A DNA stretch of 64,000 nt, taken from Homoserinibacter gongjuensis. GTDB taxonomy: Bacteria; Actinomycetota; Actinomycetes; Actinomycetales; Microbacteriaceae. The notes beneath the pieces were generated by a model. That model ran no database searches. It was given only the letters and a program-made list of their open reading frames with translations, and was not told the DNA's origin. The DNA lies in NCBI RefSeq assembly GCF_030161875.1, contig NZ_BSVA01000001.1:2480001-2544000 (forward strand), given 5' to 3'. Below are positions 9,896 through 18,632 of this stretch, piece after piece. Position 1 is the first letter of the stretch, and each line of letters begins with the position of its first letter. A program made the position numbers and the translations under genes.

Positions 9896-9915
9896 TGGCG
9901 CGATTCCGCCGCTGA

Positions 9916-10182
9916 TCAGTGGTTGCGCAGCAGGTCGATGAGTTCCGACTTCTTCTTGTCGGAGTACCCGTGCAATCCCAGCTCCTTGGCACGCGAACGC
10001 AGTTCGCCGACGGTGCGGTCGTCGTAGTCCTCCGCCTTGCCGCCCTTGCGGCCGACGGCCTTCGTGCCTCGAGCCGCCGCGGCGTTGGAGATGCGCGCTG
10101 CCTTCTCCTTGCTCGCGCCGTCCTTGCGCAGTTCCTCGTACATCTCCGGCTTCTTGAGGGAGTTGTTCCGCGATCCAGGCAT
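9916..10182 (-). CDS. small Rho-N/SAP-like domain protein
   Basis: The 88-residue basic protein has an N-terminal conserved part (KPEMYEELRKDGASKEKAARI then a Gly/Lys-rich GRKGGKAEDYDD stretch). Its C-terminal helix-turn-helix-like segment, TVGELRSRAKELGLHGYSDK then KSELIDLLRN, is typical of Rho N-terminal or SAP-like nucleic-acid binding modules. Its ATG shares one base with the stop of the upstream dehydrogenase gene (TGATG), so it is translationally coupled to it. It probably binds nucleic acid and may be stress related like its partner. The exact function is unknown. Confidence 0.7.
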   Translation of the reverse strand: MPGSRNNSLKKPEMYEELRKDGASKEKAARISNAAAARGTKAVGRKGGKAEDYDDRTVGELRSRAKELGLHGYSDKKKSELIDLLRNH

Positions 10183-11065
10183 CAGAGCCCCTTTCCGCCC
10201 GTGACGGGCACGATCGCCCCGGAGACGTAGGAGGCCTCAGGGGACGCGAGGAAGACGTAGGCCGGAGCGAGCTCGGCGGGCTGCCCGGCTCGTCCGAGGG
10301 GCGTGTCCTGACCGAACTCGGGCAACGAGTCCGGCCAGCTCGTGGCCGGGATGAGGGGGTCCAGATCGGCCCGGGGGCCACGGCGTTGACGCGGATACCG
10401 CGCTCGCCGAGCTCCTGGGCGAGTGCCCGCGTGAACGCGACCTGCGCGGCCTTCGTCATGGCGTAGTCGATGAGCTTCGGCGACGGGTTGAACGCCTGGA
10501 TCGACGAGGTCGTGATGATCGACGCCCCCGGCTTCAGATGCGGGATCGCGGCACGGGCGATCCACATCGGGGCGAAGAGGTTGGTGTCGAAGACCCGCTC
10601 GATCTCGGCGGTCGGGATGTTCTCGAGGCCGTCACGGTTCTCCTGGTAGCCGGCGTTGAGCACGAGGATGTCGAGTCCGCCGAGTTCGCTCACCGTGCGT
10701 TCCACGAGCTGCGCGCACTGGTCCTCGCTGCGCACGTCGCCGGGCATCCGCACGGCGACTCGGCCGGCTTTCTCGATCCACTGCGCGGTGTCGCGCGCGT
10801 CGTCCTCCTCCTCGGGGAGGTAGGAGATGGCCACGTCCGCCCCCTCACGCGCGTAGGCGATGGCGACGGCGCGGCCGATGCCCGAATCGCCTCCCGTGAT
10901 GAGGGCGCGCATCCCTGCCAACCGCCCGGATCCGCGGTAGCTCTCCTCGCCATGGTCGGGCGTGGGATCGGTGCGGCCGGTGAGGCCGGGCTGTTCCTGT
11001 TCCTGCCGGGGGAACGCCTCGGTGCGGTACCGCGTCACGGGGTTGCTCAGGGTATCGTCGCTCAT
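10182..11065 (-). CDS. short-chain dehydrogenase/reductase, general-stress type
   Basis: An NAD(P)-dependent SDR with a roughly 50-residue N-terminal extension before the Rossmann fold, as in general stress protein 39 and related glucose/ribitol-type dehydrogenases. The cofactor motif is [11 protein letters not shown], the active site has ITTSSIQAF with YAMTK (catalytic Ser, Tyr and Lys), and LNAGYQEN is the NNAG-like motif. The frame changes near 10370, after [12 protein letters not shown], at long C and G runs, and continues as [20 protein letters not shown] to [12 protein letters not shown]. One missing base explains it; the repaired protein has about 294 residues. The substrate is not predictable. 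Confidence 0.85.
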
Positions 11066-11126
11066 GCCCCCAGCACACCCGCGCGCGGGTGCGGCCTCAA
11101 GGGGTTCCGTGCGGAGAGACCTCGTG

Positions 11127-12146
11127 CTACTCGTCCGTGTCGTGTTCCTGACGGGCCGCCTCCAGGATGCGCCGCGACGCCGAGACGTCCTCGTGACGTT
11201 GGCGCGCGATCCAGTGATCGCGCGTGACATCGCGCACGGGCATCTGAATCGCCTCGGTCGCGTCGATACCGCGCGCGAGCTGACGCAGGCGAACGAACTC
11301 GGCGTCGAGCTCGGCGCCCGCCACGAGCGCGAGGTTGGTGAGATAGCCCCAGAGCAACGCGACGAGCAGGGTGCCGATCGAGCCGTAGAGCGCCCCGTAG
11401 GCGCCGATGAGCACCACGTAGAGCGCGTAGCCTGCCGTGCCGAGAGCCCACGTCGAGAGGGCGAAGACGGTGCCGACGCTCGCCCACACGATACGGGCGT
11501 GGCGCACGTTGGGGGTCAGCGTGTAGAGCACCGCCACGAAGATCACCGCGAGCACGAGCACGAGAGGCCACCGGGCGATGGCCCAGACGGTCGTGATTAC
11601 GGGCGCAAGGCCACGACGGCCGAGGATGTCGTCGGCCGCTTCGGGCGTCGCGAGCAGGGCGAACAGCATCAGGGTCGCCACGACCACGAGCACCGCGGCG
11701 ACGAGCAGCATCCGACCGCGGAACGTCCAGAACGGCCGGCCCTCCTGCACCTCGTAGACGGCGTTGACTGCGCGCCCGAACGCCGTCGCGTATCCGGATG
11801 CGGTCCACAGCAGCAGCACGAGCGCGGCGGTGAGCGCGAGCCCGGCGTTCGAGAGGCTCAGCAGCTCGCCGAAGGCGTCGGCAAGGGATGCGGCGACATC
11901 CTCGGGCAGCAGCGTGTTGGCGATCGCCAGCAGATCGCTCACGGCGCGCTTGCGGTCTCCCGCGAGAGCGAACGCGGATGCCACGGCCAGCGCCGCAGGA
12001 AACGCTGCGAGGGTCGTGAAGAAGGTGAGCGCCGCCGCCGCATCGATGCCGCGATGCCGCACGAAGCCGTGCCAGGCGCGCCGCACGGCGAGCCGCCAGC
12101 TGCCGCGGGGCAGCCGCGCGGTGGGCCGCTCTGCCTGGGAGTCCAT
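11127..12146 (-). CDS. YihY/BrkB family inner-membrane protein
   Basis: A 339-residue protein beginning MDSQAERPTARLPRGSWRLA, then GIDAAAALTFFTTLAAFPAA, the typical first membrane helix of the YihY/BrkB (formerly ribonuclease BN) family. Six hydrophobic segments follow, including LYGSIGTLLVALLWGYLTNL near residue 260, the best conserved motif. The C-terminus is charged and cytoplasmic. The ATG at 12146 overlaps the stop of the upstream DUF6328 gene (TGATG). The open frame continues upstream into that gene, but only because a frame error hides its stop. Biochemical function of the family is still unclear. Confidence 0.85.
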   Translation of the reverse strand: MDSQAERPTARLPRGSWRLAVRRAWHGFVRHRGIDAAAALTFFTTLAAFPAALAVASAFALAGDRKRAVSDLLAIANTLLPEDVAASLADAFGELLSLSNAGLALTAALVLLLWTASGYATAFGRAVNAVYEVQEGRPFWTFRGRMLLVAAVLVVVATLMLFALLATPEAADDILGRRGLAPVITTVWAIARWPLVLVLAVIFVAVLYTLTPNVRHARIVWASVGTVFALSTWALGTAGYALYVVLIGAYGALYGSIGTLLVALLWGYLTNLALVAGAELDAEFVRLRQLARGIDATEAIQMPVRDVTRDHWIARQRHEDVSASRRILEAARQEHDTDE

Positions 12147-12641
12147 CACTCGTGCCGCCGCGTGCGGATCCGGTGCATCGCGGGCAGCGCGAACCACGCG
12201 AGTGCGCCGAGCCCGAGCACCGCGACTCCCGCGACGATCCCCGGCGGTGCCCAGGACCATGTCGAAGATCAGCAGAGCGGTTCCCGCGAGGGTCAGCAGC
12301 ACGGCGGCCAGCGTCACGATGAGCAGCCGATTCCCGGTCTCGACGAGCTGCTTCTTGGCGCGCTGGCGGAAGAGCGCGCGGTGCATGCTCACGGGTGTGA
12401 GCGCGAGCAGGGTGGCGAGTGCTGCCATGCAGACGAGCACGAGGTACACGACGATCTCGTAGCCCGTGAGTTCGTCGAAGCGCTGCTGGAACGCGATCGC
12501 CAGAAGGAAGCCCGTGAGGATCTGGGTGCCGGTCTGCACGACGCGCAATTCCTGGAGGATCTCGCCCCAATTGCGATCGAGTCGCTCGTTCTCGGTCTCG
12601 TCGCGGCCGTCCGCCGGTGCAGCGTCATCGTCACGCGCCAT
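12146..12641 (-). CDS. DUF6328 family membrane protein
   Basis: The protein starts MARDDDAAPADGRDETENER and continues RLDRNWGEILQELRVVQTG, then three or four hydrophobic segments (TGFLLAIAF, EIVVYLVLVCMAALATLL, LLIVTLAAVLLTLAG). This matches the DUF6328 family. Near base 12243 an extra G in GGGG shifts the frame. The corrected end is IVAGVAVLGLGALAWFALPA then a basic tail RTRRHE and a stop at 12148-12146 that overlaps the YihY start. About 164 residues. A TAGGGT -10 element (12653-12648) lies six bases before the ATG, so the cluster probably has a leaderless promoter here. Confidence 0.75.
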
Positions 12642-12684
12642 GCGCTCACCCTAGGACAGCGACACGACCGTTATGGTGTGTCGC

Positions 12685-13575
12685 GTGGTAGCCCGAGGTC
12701 AGCCCTTCGACGACGCGGTCGAACGCGACGCGGCGATCGGCGAGACCGACTGGGCAGCTCCCCTTCCCGGCGCGGTGTCGTCCGTGTTCCCGGCACCGAG
12801 TGGACCGCTTGCGCTCGTCTCGCTGGGGGATCCCACGCATCCGCGCGTCGTGCTCGTGCCGGGGGCCACCGGATCCAAAGAGGACTTCGCCCTCATGCTG
12901 CCGCTGCTGGCCGGCGCGGGCTACTTCGTGCAGGCCTACGACCTCGCGGGCAACTACGAGTCCGCCGAGGCCGGGCCGCCGCCCGGCGGCCGCTACGACT
13001 ACGAGCTCTTCGTCGACGACCTCGTCGCCCTGCTCGCGGCGGGGACGCCGGCGCATCTGCTGGGCTACTCGTTCGCAGGCATCGTGGCGCAGCTCGTGAC
13101 CGCCCGGCGCCCCGAGCTCGTGCGCAGCCTCACGCTGCTCACCACGCCGCCCGATCCGGGCAACTCCTATCGCCACGTCAAGCGCATCGGCTGGCTCTCG
13201 CCCGCGATCGGCCCGCGCGCGGGCGCGGCGCTCATGCTGTGGGGCATCCGCTCGAACCTCAACAAGGTGGGCCCCTCTCGCCTCGCGTTCGTGCGCTCGC
13301 GCTTCGCCCTCACCCGGCGCAGCTGCATCGATGACATCGTCGACCTCATGAAGCACGCCCCGGATGTCGCACCCGCGGTGCGTGCCACCGGCACGCGATG
13401 CCTCGTCGCCACGAGCGAGCATGATCTCTGGCCCGTTGCTCGGTACGCCGCCCTCGCCGAGCGCCTCGGCGCGCGGATCGCCGTCTACCGCACGGGCCAC
13501 AGCCCGTGTGAGACGACTCCGCATCAGCTCGTGCGTGACATGCTGCGCCTCTTCGAGGAGACCGACGCGGGCTGA
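12685..13575 (+). CDS. alpha/beta-hydrolase
   Basis: A single-domain alpha/beta-hydrolase of about 296 residues. The oxyanion-hole region is VVLVPGATGSKEDF, the nucleophile elbow is GYSFAG, a late acid lies near ATSEHDLWPV, and the final catalytic His is in YRTGHSPCETTPHQL. This supports an esterase or peptidase-like hydrolase of unknown substrate. I prefer the GTG at 12685 because TATGGT (12672-12677) sits seven bases before it and would be its -10 element; the in-frame ATG at 12673 overlaps that element. No partner gene; the neighbour downstream is convergent. Confidence 0.8.
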   Translation: MVARGQPFDDAVERDAAIGETDWAAPLPGAVSSVFPAPSGPLALVSLGDPTHPRVVLVPGATGSKEDFALMLPLLAGAGYFVQAYDLAGNYESAEAGPPPGGRYDYELFVDDLVALLAAGTPAHLLGYSFAGIVAQLVTARRPELVRSLTLLTTPPDPGNSYRHVKRIGWLSPAIGPRAGAALMLWGIRSNLNKVGPSRLAFVRSRFALTRRSCIDDIVDLMKHAPDVAPAVRATGTRCLVATSEHDLWPVARYAALAERLGARIAVYRTGHSPCETTPHQLVRDMLRLFEETDAG

Positions 13576-13581
13576 GTCGCG

Positions 13582-14349
13582 TCAGGAGGCGCGGCGCATG
13601 CGTTCGGGTGGCTCCTGCGCGGCACGCCAGCGACGACGGGCCGCCCGACGGGCCCACGGCGCATCCTCCGGCCAGTGGTTGCGCAGGGTCGGCACGACCC
13701 AGCTCACCCGACGCTTGAGGCCCGAGAAGGTCGCAAAGGGGCGAGCCGAGATGGCGACGCGCCAGTTCGGGTCGTAGGCGACCTCCATCCACGGCTTGAT
13801 GTGGAGGCTGAGGTCGAGATCGTCGTGGATCTCGCGCTGGGTGCGATGCACCTCGCCGGAGAGCTCGCGCCAGACCTCGCGCCGCATCACGAAGTTGGAG
13901 CCGAAGATCGGCGGATGCCCGAGATACGGGGTGAGTGAGACGAGCATGCCGCCGAGGTAGACGACGCGACCCAAGGTGTGCACGACGGGGGTGGAACCGT
14001 AGAAGTTCCCGATGCCGGTGAGCACCGAGAGGTGCGGTTCGTGCTCGAAGCGTTCCACGGCGTGAGCGATCCAGTCCGGTGGCGGCACGCTGTCGGCGTC
14101 GAGGCGTGCGATGAGCTCGCTCGTCGCGGCGTCGTACCCCGCGGATGCCGCCTGGGGGATTCCCGGCACCGGCTCGGGCACGACGCGCGCGCCGGCGGCC
14201 CGGGCCACGAGGGCCGTGGAGTCCGTGCTCCCGTTGTCGACGACGATGATCTCGTCGGCGGGCCGGGACTGCCGTGCGAGGGCCGCCAGGCACACCTCGA
14301 GCATCTCCGCGTCGTCGCGCGCAGGGATCACCACCGAGACCGTCGTCAT
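13582..14349 (-). CDS. family 2 glycosyltransferase
   Basis: The 255-residue GT-A fold enzyme begins MTTVSVVIPARDDAEMLEVC. The nucleotide-sugar site is IIVVDNGSTDST and the metal-binding DxD-like motif is ARLDADSVPPPDW. A conserved FGSNFVMRREVW acceptor-side segment follows. There is a single hydrophobic stretch (LGRVVYLGGMLVSL), which may sit at the membrane. It follows the Ada-AlkA gene by 11 bases on the same strand, so the two share a transcript, although the functions look unrelated. Donor and acceptor are unknown. Confidence 0.82.
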   Translation of the reverse strand: MTTVSVVIPARDDAEMLEVCLAALARQSRPADEIIVVDNGSTDSTALVARAAGARVVPEPVPGIPQAASAGYDAATSELIARLDADSVPPPDWIAHAVERFEHEPHLSVLTGIGNFYGSTPVVHTLGRVVYLGGMLVSLTPYLGHPPIFGSNFVMRREVWRELSGEVHRTQREIHDDLDLSLHIKPWMEVAYDPNWRVAISARPFATFSGLKRRVSWVVPTLRNHWPEDAPWARRAARRRWRAAQEPPERMRRAS

Positions 14350-14360
14350 GGCGTCACACA

Positions 14361-15844
14361 CTACGCCCGACGGGGCACCGTGCGTGCGGGCCGCGCGCGC
14401 CACAGGTGCAATGCCGCGTAACTGCGCCACGGCGACCAGCTCCGGGCGGCCCGCACGAGCCCCGCGCGATCGCCCGCGATCCCGAGGGCGGCCGCGCTCT
14501 GCCGGATGACGAGGTCGTCGACGGGCAGCACGTCGGGAGCACCGAGCGCGCGCATCGCAAGGTAATCGGCGGTCCACGGACCGATCCCGCGTTGGGCCAG
14601 CAGGGCGGCACGGAACTCGGCGAGCGGCATGCCGATGTCGAGCACGAGGCTCCCGTCGGCAAGGGCCTCCGCGACTCCGACGATCGCCTCGATCCGGCTC
14701 ACCGGACCGCGCAGCACCTCGCGACCGTGGGTCGCGATCGCCTCGACACTCGGGAAGACGCCGTCGCCGAGGTCGGCGACGAGGCGCCCGAGGGCGGTGC
14801 GGGCCGCAGCGACCGAGATCTGCTGGCCCACGAGGGTGCGGAACAGGGCCTCGACGGGGTCGAACGAGCCCGCGATGCGGATGCCCGGCGCGGCCGTCAC
14901 GAGCGGGGCGAGCACGGGATCGGCCGAGAGCGCCGCGTCGATCGCCACGGCATCCGCGTCGAGATCGAAGGCACGGCGGATGCGGGACACCGCGGTTCCG
15001 ATGTCGGCGAGCCTGCTGAGGCGCACCGTGGCCGTGAGGCCGCCGTCGCTCGCATCCGCGCGCACCTCGAGCTGGGCAGGGCCGCCGGGCAGCAGCACGG
15101 GGCGGGCGAAGTGATCCTCGTCGCCGTGCTCGAGGCCGGGGATGGCATGGTCGGCGAAGAACCGGAAGAGCCCGGTGTGATCCAGGGGGCGCGCGCCGCG
15201 AGGCGCAGCGACAGGGTGCCCGGGAGGAACGACTCGGCGGACGACGGCGGAGGTGTGACGCCCGCGCGGCCGCGGCGGCTGAGGGCGCGCAGTTCGCTCG
15301 GGGTCGCACGATAGATCTCGGCGATGGTGTCGTTGAACTGGCGCAGGCTCCCGAAGCCCGCGGCGAACGCGACGCCGGCGATCGACAGCTCGGTGGAGGC
15401 GAGCAGCGTGCGCGCGGTCTGCGCTCGGTGGGCACGGGCGAGCGCGAGCGGGCCGGCCCCCAACTCGGCGGTCAGCACGCGCGTCAGGTGCCTGCTCGAG
15501 TAGCCGAGCCGCTGAGCGAGGCCCTCGACCCCTTCGCGCTCGACGACGCCGTCCTGAACGAGCCGCATGGCACGCGCGGCGAGGTCGTCGCGAAGATTCC
15601 AGTCCGGGGAGCCGGGGATCGCATCCGGCTGGCAGCGTTTGCAGGCGCGGAGCCCCGCCTCGTGCGCGGCGGCGGCGGTGCGGTAGAACGTCACGTTCCC
15701 GGGCTTGGGGGTGACCGCCGGGCAGCTCGGACGGCAGTAGATGCCGGTGGTGCGCACCCCCGCGATGAACTGGCCGTCGAAGCGCGCATCGCGCGACGCG
15801 AGCGCGCGGTAACGCATCTCGAACAGCCCGGTATCGTCGCTCAC
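14361..15844 (-). CDS. alkA: Ada-AlkA fusion: methylation-responsive regulator and 3-methyladenine DNA glycosylase
   Basis: The protein joins an Ada-type zinc domain ([19 protein letters not shown] and ACKRCQPD, four cysteines, residues about 30-80), an AraC-type helix-turn-helix (about 100-190) and an AlkA-type HhH-GPD glycosylase (about 230-490). In the last domain [14 protein letters not shown] and [10 protein letters not shown] are visible, with the catalytic Asp. It should sense methyl damage, activate transcription and excise alkylated bases. The frame changes near 15190 in a GGGGG/CC run; repaired length is about 494 residues. The GTG at 15844 follows a GAGGGTGGAG site. No separate O6-methylguanine transferase domain is present. 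Confidence 0.88.
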
Positions 15845-15917
15845 GGCTCCACCCTCGCACGAGCCGCCGACGCGGACTCGCGGTTTTCCGACATGACCGC
15901 GGCGATACGCTCGGACG

Positions 15918-17278
15918 GTGCTGGATGAGCTGCGGGCGGAACTCGGGGACGTGCTCGTGACGGATCGCGCGACACTCGACGCGCTGCGCGCCGACAAGTC
16001 GGGGCAGCGCTCCGGGTCCGCGCCGCTCGCCCTCGTCGAGGCGCGGGAGATCGCCCACGTGCAGGCCGCGCTGCGCTGGGCCGGCGCCCACGGGGTGCCC
16101 GTCGTGCCGCGCGGCGCGGGCACCGGCCTCGCGGGCGGTGCGATCGCCGCGTCCGGCGAACTCGTGGTCTCGACCGCGCGCATGACGCGCATCCTGCGGA
16201 TCGACGCCGCCGACGAACTCGCCGTCGTCGAGGCGGGCGTGCTGAACGGCGACCTCAACGCGGCGCTCGCCCCGCACGGCCTCTGGTACGCGCCGGACCC
16301 CGCGAGCCGGGCGATCTCGACGATCGGCGGCAACATCGCCACCAACGCCGGCGGCCTCATGTGCGTCAAGTACGGGGTGACGCGCGAAGCCGTGCTCGGC
16401 CTCACGGTCGTGCTCGCGGATGGCCGCGTGATCCGCACGGGGCACCGCACCGTCAAGGGCGTCACCGGGTACGACCTCACGGCGCTCCTCATCGGTTCCG
16501 AGGGCACACTCGGAGTCGTCGTCGAGGCCACCCTGCGTCTGCGGCCCTCGAACGCGGTGGCATCTCGACGATCAGCGCGGCGTTTCCGGATGTCGAGGCC
16601 GCGGCGCGCGCGTCGTCCGCGATCACCGCGGCCGGCATCCGTCCCGCGGCGCTCGAACTCCTGGATGCCTCGGCGCTCGAGGCGATCGGCGAACTGCTCG
16701 GGCGGGAACTCGGCGGGCGCGGAGCTCAGCTGTTGATTCAGACCGACGGGCCGGGCGCTGTCGCCGAAGCGGATGCCGCGCTCGCGATCGTGCACGCCCA
16801 CGGCGGCAGCGCAGAACTCGCGGCAGATGCCGAGGTGGGGGAGCAGCTGTTCGCGATCCGCCGCGCCTTCCACCCGGCCATGGAGCGCCGCGGCACCGTG
16901 CTCATCGAAGACGTCGCGGTGCCGCGCAGTGCGCTTGCCGACATGTTCGCGGCGATCACGCGCATCGAGCGCGAGCACGGCATCCCGATCCCGACGGTCG
17001 CGCATGCCGGTGACGGCAACCTGCATCCGAACTTCGTCTTCCAGCCGGACCCCGCCGACCCCGACGCCGTGCCGGAGCGCGTGTGGGCCGCGGCCGACGA
17101 TCTCTTCCGCGAGTGCCTCCGCCTGGGCGGCACACTCACCGGGGAGCACGGCGTCGGTCTGCTGAAACGCCGCTGGCTGCGCGACGAGCTCGGCGACGAT
17201 TCGTACGAGCTGCAGCGACGCATCAAGCAGGTCTTCGACCCGCAGGGAATCCTCAACCCCGGAAAGCTGTTCGTGTAG
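15918..17278 (+). CDS. FAD-binding oxidase, GlcD/lactate dehydrogenase type
   Basis: A flavoprotein of about 453 residues of the GlcD/D-lactate dehydrogenase type, oxidising a 2-hydroxy acid at or near the membrane. The FAD-binding PCMH-type domain has [14 protein letters not shown] and [14 protein letters not shown]. The C-terminal FAD-oxidase domain has [13 protein letters not shown] and the hallmark [13 protein letters not shown], ending [13 protein letters not shown]. The frame changes near 16557 (GGTGG, one G missing), between NAV and [14 protein letters not shown]. The start GTG follows TACGCT (15906-15911) by six bases, so it is probably leaderless. It is divergent from the Ada-AlkA gene. 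No iron-sulfur partner subunit is adjacent. Confidence 0.88.
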
Positions 17279-17344
17279 TTCGGAGCCCGCATACAGCCCG
17301 TGCACGGGAATGTTCCGGACACGAGGTCTGTTGTGAATGGAGAC

Positions 17345-17901
17345 ATGACTACCCGAATCGCCATCCCGCGCCCGACCACGGGCGTCCTCCGCCTGCGCCC
17401 GACCCTCCGGGGCCGGGGCTTCGTCGTCGGCACCGTGGATGCCGCCGGCCCTGACACGAACGGCTTCGCGCCGCGCGATCGCGTCGCGTGGCGCGACTCG
17501 GGGAGGAGCTCGGCGAACTGCTGCTGCGCCCCCAACGTGACGTGCTCGGGGTGCCGCGTTGGATCACCGACGAGCAGGTCGTCTCGTACCTCGGCCCCGG
17601 CCTCGTGGCGCGTGCCCTCGTGCGCACGCGTCCGTTCAGCCGGGGCGACGGCGTGCGCGTCGTCTCTGCCGATCCGTTGGTCGCCGACATGACCGCGGCG
17701 TGGGCTCGCTCGCTCGGTGCGCGCATCGTCGAGCGCGAGGGTGCCCTCTCGATCCACGACGATCTGCGCGTGCGCCGGGCGATGCTCAAGGGGCACGGCC
17801 GGCTCGCCGAGGCCGCGGTCGAGGTGTTCCAGGCGATCCGCCGCGGGGTGTTCGACGAGGTCGACCCCATCCCGAGTGCGGCGGCACGCGTCGCGGCCTA
17901 G
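17345..17901 (+). CDS. shortened MDR (quinone oxidoreductase-like) protein
   Basis: After repair of a missing G at about 17503 (tcggggagg) the product has about 185 residues. The front part resembles the GroES-like fold of medium-chain dehydrogenases ([20 protein letters not shown] with DRVAWR). The middle, [21 protein letters not shown], resembles the entry to the Rossmann domain. The normal glycine-rich NADPH loop and most of the nucleotide-binding domain are absent, and the end resembles the C-terminal tail of quinone reductases. About half the usual 330 residues. It could be a decayed or reduced family member with no cofactor site. The ATG at 17345 is preceded by GGAGAC. Confidence 0.55.
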
Positions 17902-17935
17902 TCGCAAGCCGGTGCGCGCGTCCTAGGCTGGGCGC

Positions 17936-18475
17936 ATGACGTTCCTGCCGCTGTCATCGGATGCGGAGCTCACGGCCGACGCGCTCGCGGCGGCCGAACG
18001 ACAGGTCGAGCAGCACGGTGGGCGCATCAGCAATACGATGCGCACGCTGCTCGGCCACGTGCCGAGCTTCGACGCCTACATGGGCTGGTACACGCTCAAG
18101 GACGAGCTCGAGCCCTACATCGGCGAACGTGCGGTGTCGCTCTTCGCCTACGCGATCTCGGATGCCAGCGGATGCGTCGTGTGCTCCGCTTCGTTCCGTC
18201 GCGTGCTCGTGGAGTCGGGGGATGATCCCGACAGCCCCGAGGTCACCGAGAGCGAGCAGCTGCTGCTCGACTGGGGGCGACTGCTCGCCACGCCGCCGCG
18301 CGATCTGCCGACGGAGTTCCGCGCGCGTCTCGAGCAGGCCTTCTCACCGAAGCTGCGCCTCATGCTCGTGGCGTTCGCGGGGCAGACCGTCGCGATGAAC
18401 GTCTTCGCCACGGCCGGTCAGATTCCCCTCGACGAGTCTCTCGCGCCCTACGCCGGCGACCACCCCTCCCGGTAA
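17936..18475 (+). CDS. AhpD/carboxymuconolactone decarboxylase-like protein
   Basis: A 179-residue helical protein of the AhpD-like fold. The CxxC motif (SGCVVCSASFRRVL, near residue 82) is the redox-active pair used by peroxidase-type members. The His usually found after the second Cys is replaced here, so peroxidase-reductase activity is likely but not certain. TAGGCT (17924-17929) lies six bases before the ATG, so the gene is probably leaderless and independently transcribed. Partner and substrate are unknown. Confidence 0.7.
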   Translation: MTFLPLSSDAELTADALAAAERQVEQHGGRISNTMRTLLGHVPSFDAYMGWYTLKDELEPYIGERAVSLFAYAISDASGCVVCSASFRRVLVESGDDPDSPEVTESEQLLLDWGRLLATPPRDLPTEFRARLEQAFSPKLRLMLVAFAGQTVAMNVFATAGQIPLDESLAPYAGDHPSR

Positions 18476-18479
18476 GCGG

Positions 18480-18549
18480 CAAACGCTGTAGCGCCTGGCC
18501 CCGCGCGCCGCTCATTCCTGTCGCGGGTGGCGAAACGCTACAGCGTTTG
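18480..18549. repeat. long inverted repeat before the NAD operon
   Basis: CAAACGCTGTAGCG at 18480-18493 is repeated exactly in reverse complement at 18536-18549 (CGCTACAGCGTTTG), with 42 bases between. Each arm also contains a small palindrome, CGCT-GT-AGCG or its complement, so the two arms could be paired operator sites centred 56 bases apart, or form a stem acting as terminator for the upstream gene. No T-run follows the second arm. Confidence 0.6.
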
Positions 18550-18563
18550 TGCGAGACCGTCAG

Positions 18564-18614
18564 TTGGGGTCATGGTTACCCGAAGTGCTATGATTTGTTC
18601 TGGTCACTCTGACC
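18564..18614 (+). promoter_or_regulatory. promoter and candidate NrtR operator of the NAD operon
   Basis: An extended -10 element TGCTATGAT (TATGAT at 18589-18594) has a TTGGGG -35 candidate 19 bases upstream (18564-18569). At the expected transcription start lies the palindrome GGTCA-CTC-TGACC (18602-18614) with perfect five-base arms. A repressor here would block initiation. The adjacent gene is an NrtR-type regulator, which in other bacteria controls NAD synthesis in response to ADP-ribose, so autoregulation and control of nadABC are likely. Confidence 0.6.
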
Positions 18615-18632
18615 TTTACAGAAAGCCCCCTC

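Noticed and set aside
11127..12641. A single 504-residue protein joining DUF6328 and YihY
   Set aside because: The join exists only because an extra G near 12243 hides the DUF6328 stop; the corrected stop overlaps a good YihY ATG.
10962..13334. A 790-codon plus-strand open frame
   Set aside because: It runs antisense to the SDR, YihY and DUF6328 genes, is rich in Arg, Gly, His and Glu, has no domain motif and is a GC-bias shadow.
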